A stretch of 64,000 nucleotides of DNA, from the NCBI GenBank assembly GCA_048498555.1, contig JBEHXT010000001.1:372001-436000 (forward strand). Direction: 5' to 3'. The notes under the pieces were generated by a model. The model saw nothing but the letters and a program-made list of their open reading frames with translations, ran no database searches and was not told the DNA's origin. This document shows, piece by piece, positions 63,268 to 64,000 of this stretch (its first letter is position 1; every line of letters begins with the position of its first letter). This DNA is from Danxiaibacter sp048498555. GTDB lineage: Bacteria; Bacteroidota; Bacteroidia; Chitinophagales; Chitinophagaceae. A program made the position numbers and the translations under genes.

Positions 63268-63792
63268 TGTGCAAATTTATTAAGGCACAAAAATAGTCCG
63301 TAAGAGGTTAATATGTTTCTAATTTTTAAAAAGATATGCAATTCGGCGCCTTCATATGGTTGAAAAACAGTGCGCGAGAGGGCTTTGCCAACTTGTAAGA
63401 TGCTATTCAGATGCTATACAATGTTTTAACATCATGATAGGAAAATCGACATATCATCATAATCATACCTAGCATTTTTTTATTGTGCAATTTTTGCCAC
63501 ATTTCTGCACGGCCTGGCCTCCAATTCTTGTAGACAGGCCATATCTAAAGCCTGTCTGGCAATTTAAATTGCCGTTGGTTAGTTTAATTTATCCGGCACG
63601 TCCGCTGGTTTTCTGGTTTCGGAACAAAAAGGACGAATCATTTGTAATAATGGCAGCTATTTTGTCAAGAAAAATCGAAGCTGCAATGATCAGGCTTTCA
63701 CAGGTACTATTAAACAATGCCTCTAGCAAGATAATCTTCCCTTGGGCAGTGGACCGGTCATTCACTTTATCTCATCATTAAAAAAACAAAAT
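63268..63792. other. Divergent spacer with paired palindromes
   Basis: The spacer separates purQ from the BON-domain gene. AGACAGGC (63532-63539) and GCCTGTCT (63550-63557) form an inverted repeat with a 10-nt gap. It is followed at once by GGCAATTTAAATTGCC (63558-63573), a perfect 16-bp palindrome. A GTG-started frame at 63485-63781 crosses both and has no family match, so it is not called. Confidence 0.6.
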
Positions 63793-64000
63793 ATGAAAAA
63801 GCAGATCGTAAACAGGCTCTTATTGTTTTTTGCAATCATGGTGCCGGTAATTTTTACATCGTGTGGCCCCAAAGATGCAGACATCAAAGCCAATATCGAA
63901 AAATCAATCCAGGCTGATCCCATGGCAAGTTTGGGAACGTTGACTGTTGATGTAACGAACGGCGTGGCAACACTTGGGGGTGAATGTAAAGACGGCGATT
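63793..64000 (+). CDS. BON-domain lipoprotein, N-terminal part
   Basis: About 69 codons are visible; the gene runs off the right edge. MKKQIVNRLLLFFAIMVPVIF precedes a lipobox (FTSC, near residue 24). The mature part IKANIEKSIQADPMASLGTLTVDVTNGVATLGGECKDGD matches the start of a BON domain, found in periplasmic or outer-membrane proteins that bind phospholipids. Its regulation may involve the paired palindromes about 220 nt upstream. Confidence 0.75.
   Translation, partial: MKKQIVNRLLLFFAIMVPVIFTSCGPKDADIKANIEKSIQADPMASLGTLTVDVTNGVATLGGECKDGD

Noticed and set aside
63485..63781. 98-codon frame upstream of the BON gene
   Set aside because: It starts with GTG inside a spacer, crosses two palindromes, shows no domain or signal and has a composition unlike the neighbours.

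Overview
This is a 64 kb chromosomal stretch of a Bacteroidota bacterium, most likely of the Chitinophagaceae or a close relative (inference). The evidence is type IX secretion sorting tails on two secreted proteins, promoters of the TTG-N19-TAnnTTTG type, DUF4293 and DUF3467 families, many lipoproteins and few Shine-Dalgarno sites. No tRNA, rRNA, CRISPR array, transposase, integrase or phage gene was seen.

Layout. 1-14 kb is a cell-surface polysaccharide region: the start of a Wzz-like chain-length protein, a 2248-residue secreted esterase/adhesin, two membrane acyltransferases, a beta-helix protein and two glycosyltransferases. 14-15.4 kb holds GrpB and a small membrane protein. 15.6-24.5 kb holds rplK-rplA-rplJ-rplL and rpoB on the minus strand, but an AsmA-like gene separates rplL from rpoB, rpoB has its own promoter and terminator, and rpoC, secE and nusG are absent. 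24.6-34.2 kb holds a flavodoxin reductase, two paralogous lipoproteins, an MFS exporter, a second secreted esterase, a nucleotide-hydrolase-like/TPR protein and an unknown exported protein. 34.3-41.7 kb holds def and a tetR-tolC-adaptor-RND efflux operon with two matching operator candidates. 42-50.4 kb holds ruvX, a UbiA-type prenyltransferase, trmH, an M28 peptidase, mutS and a DUF3467 gene. 50.5-59.8 kb holds a small lipoprotein, an ECF sigma factor coupled to a membrane-anchored trypsin-like protease, ffh, DUF4293, a TPR protein, uvrA and a second ECF sigma factor. 60-64 kb holds dsbD, a separate DsbD N-domain protein, purQ and the start of a BON-domain lipoprotein.

The most unusual signal is not a gene. 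At least ten spacers contain arrays of short near-repeated words of about 7-15 nt, usually as two inverted arms, often around a terminator, with one arm running up to or into a stop codon. Each spacer mostly has its own word set while the architecture stays the same. I know of no named element with this form; I could not search for one.

Other points to check: the dismantled rpoBC cluster, the sigma-factor/protease pair, the orphan nucleotide-hydrolase-like/TPR gene, a triplicated module of about 170 residues in the giant esterase, and a DsbD whose N-domain lost its cysteines while the neighbouring protein carries a cysteine pair.
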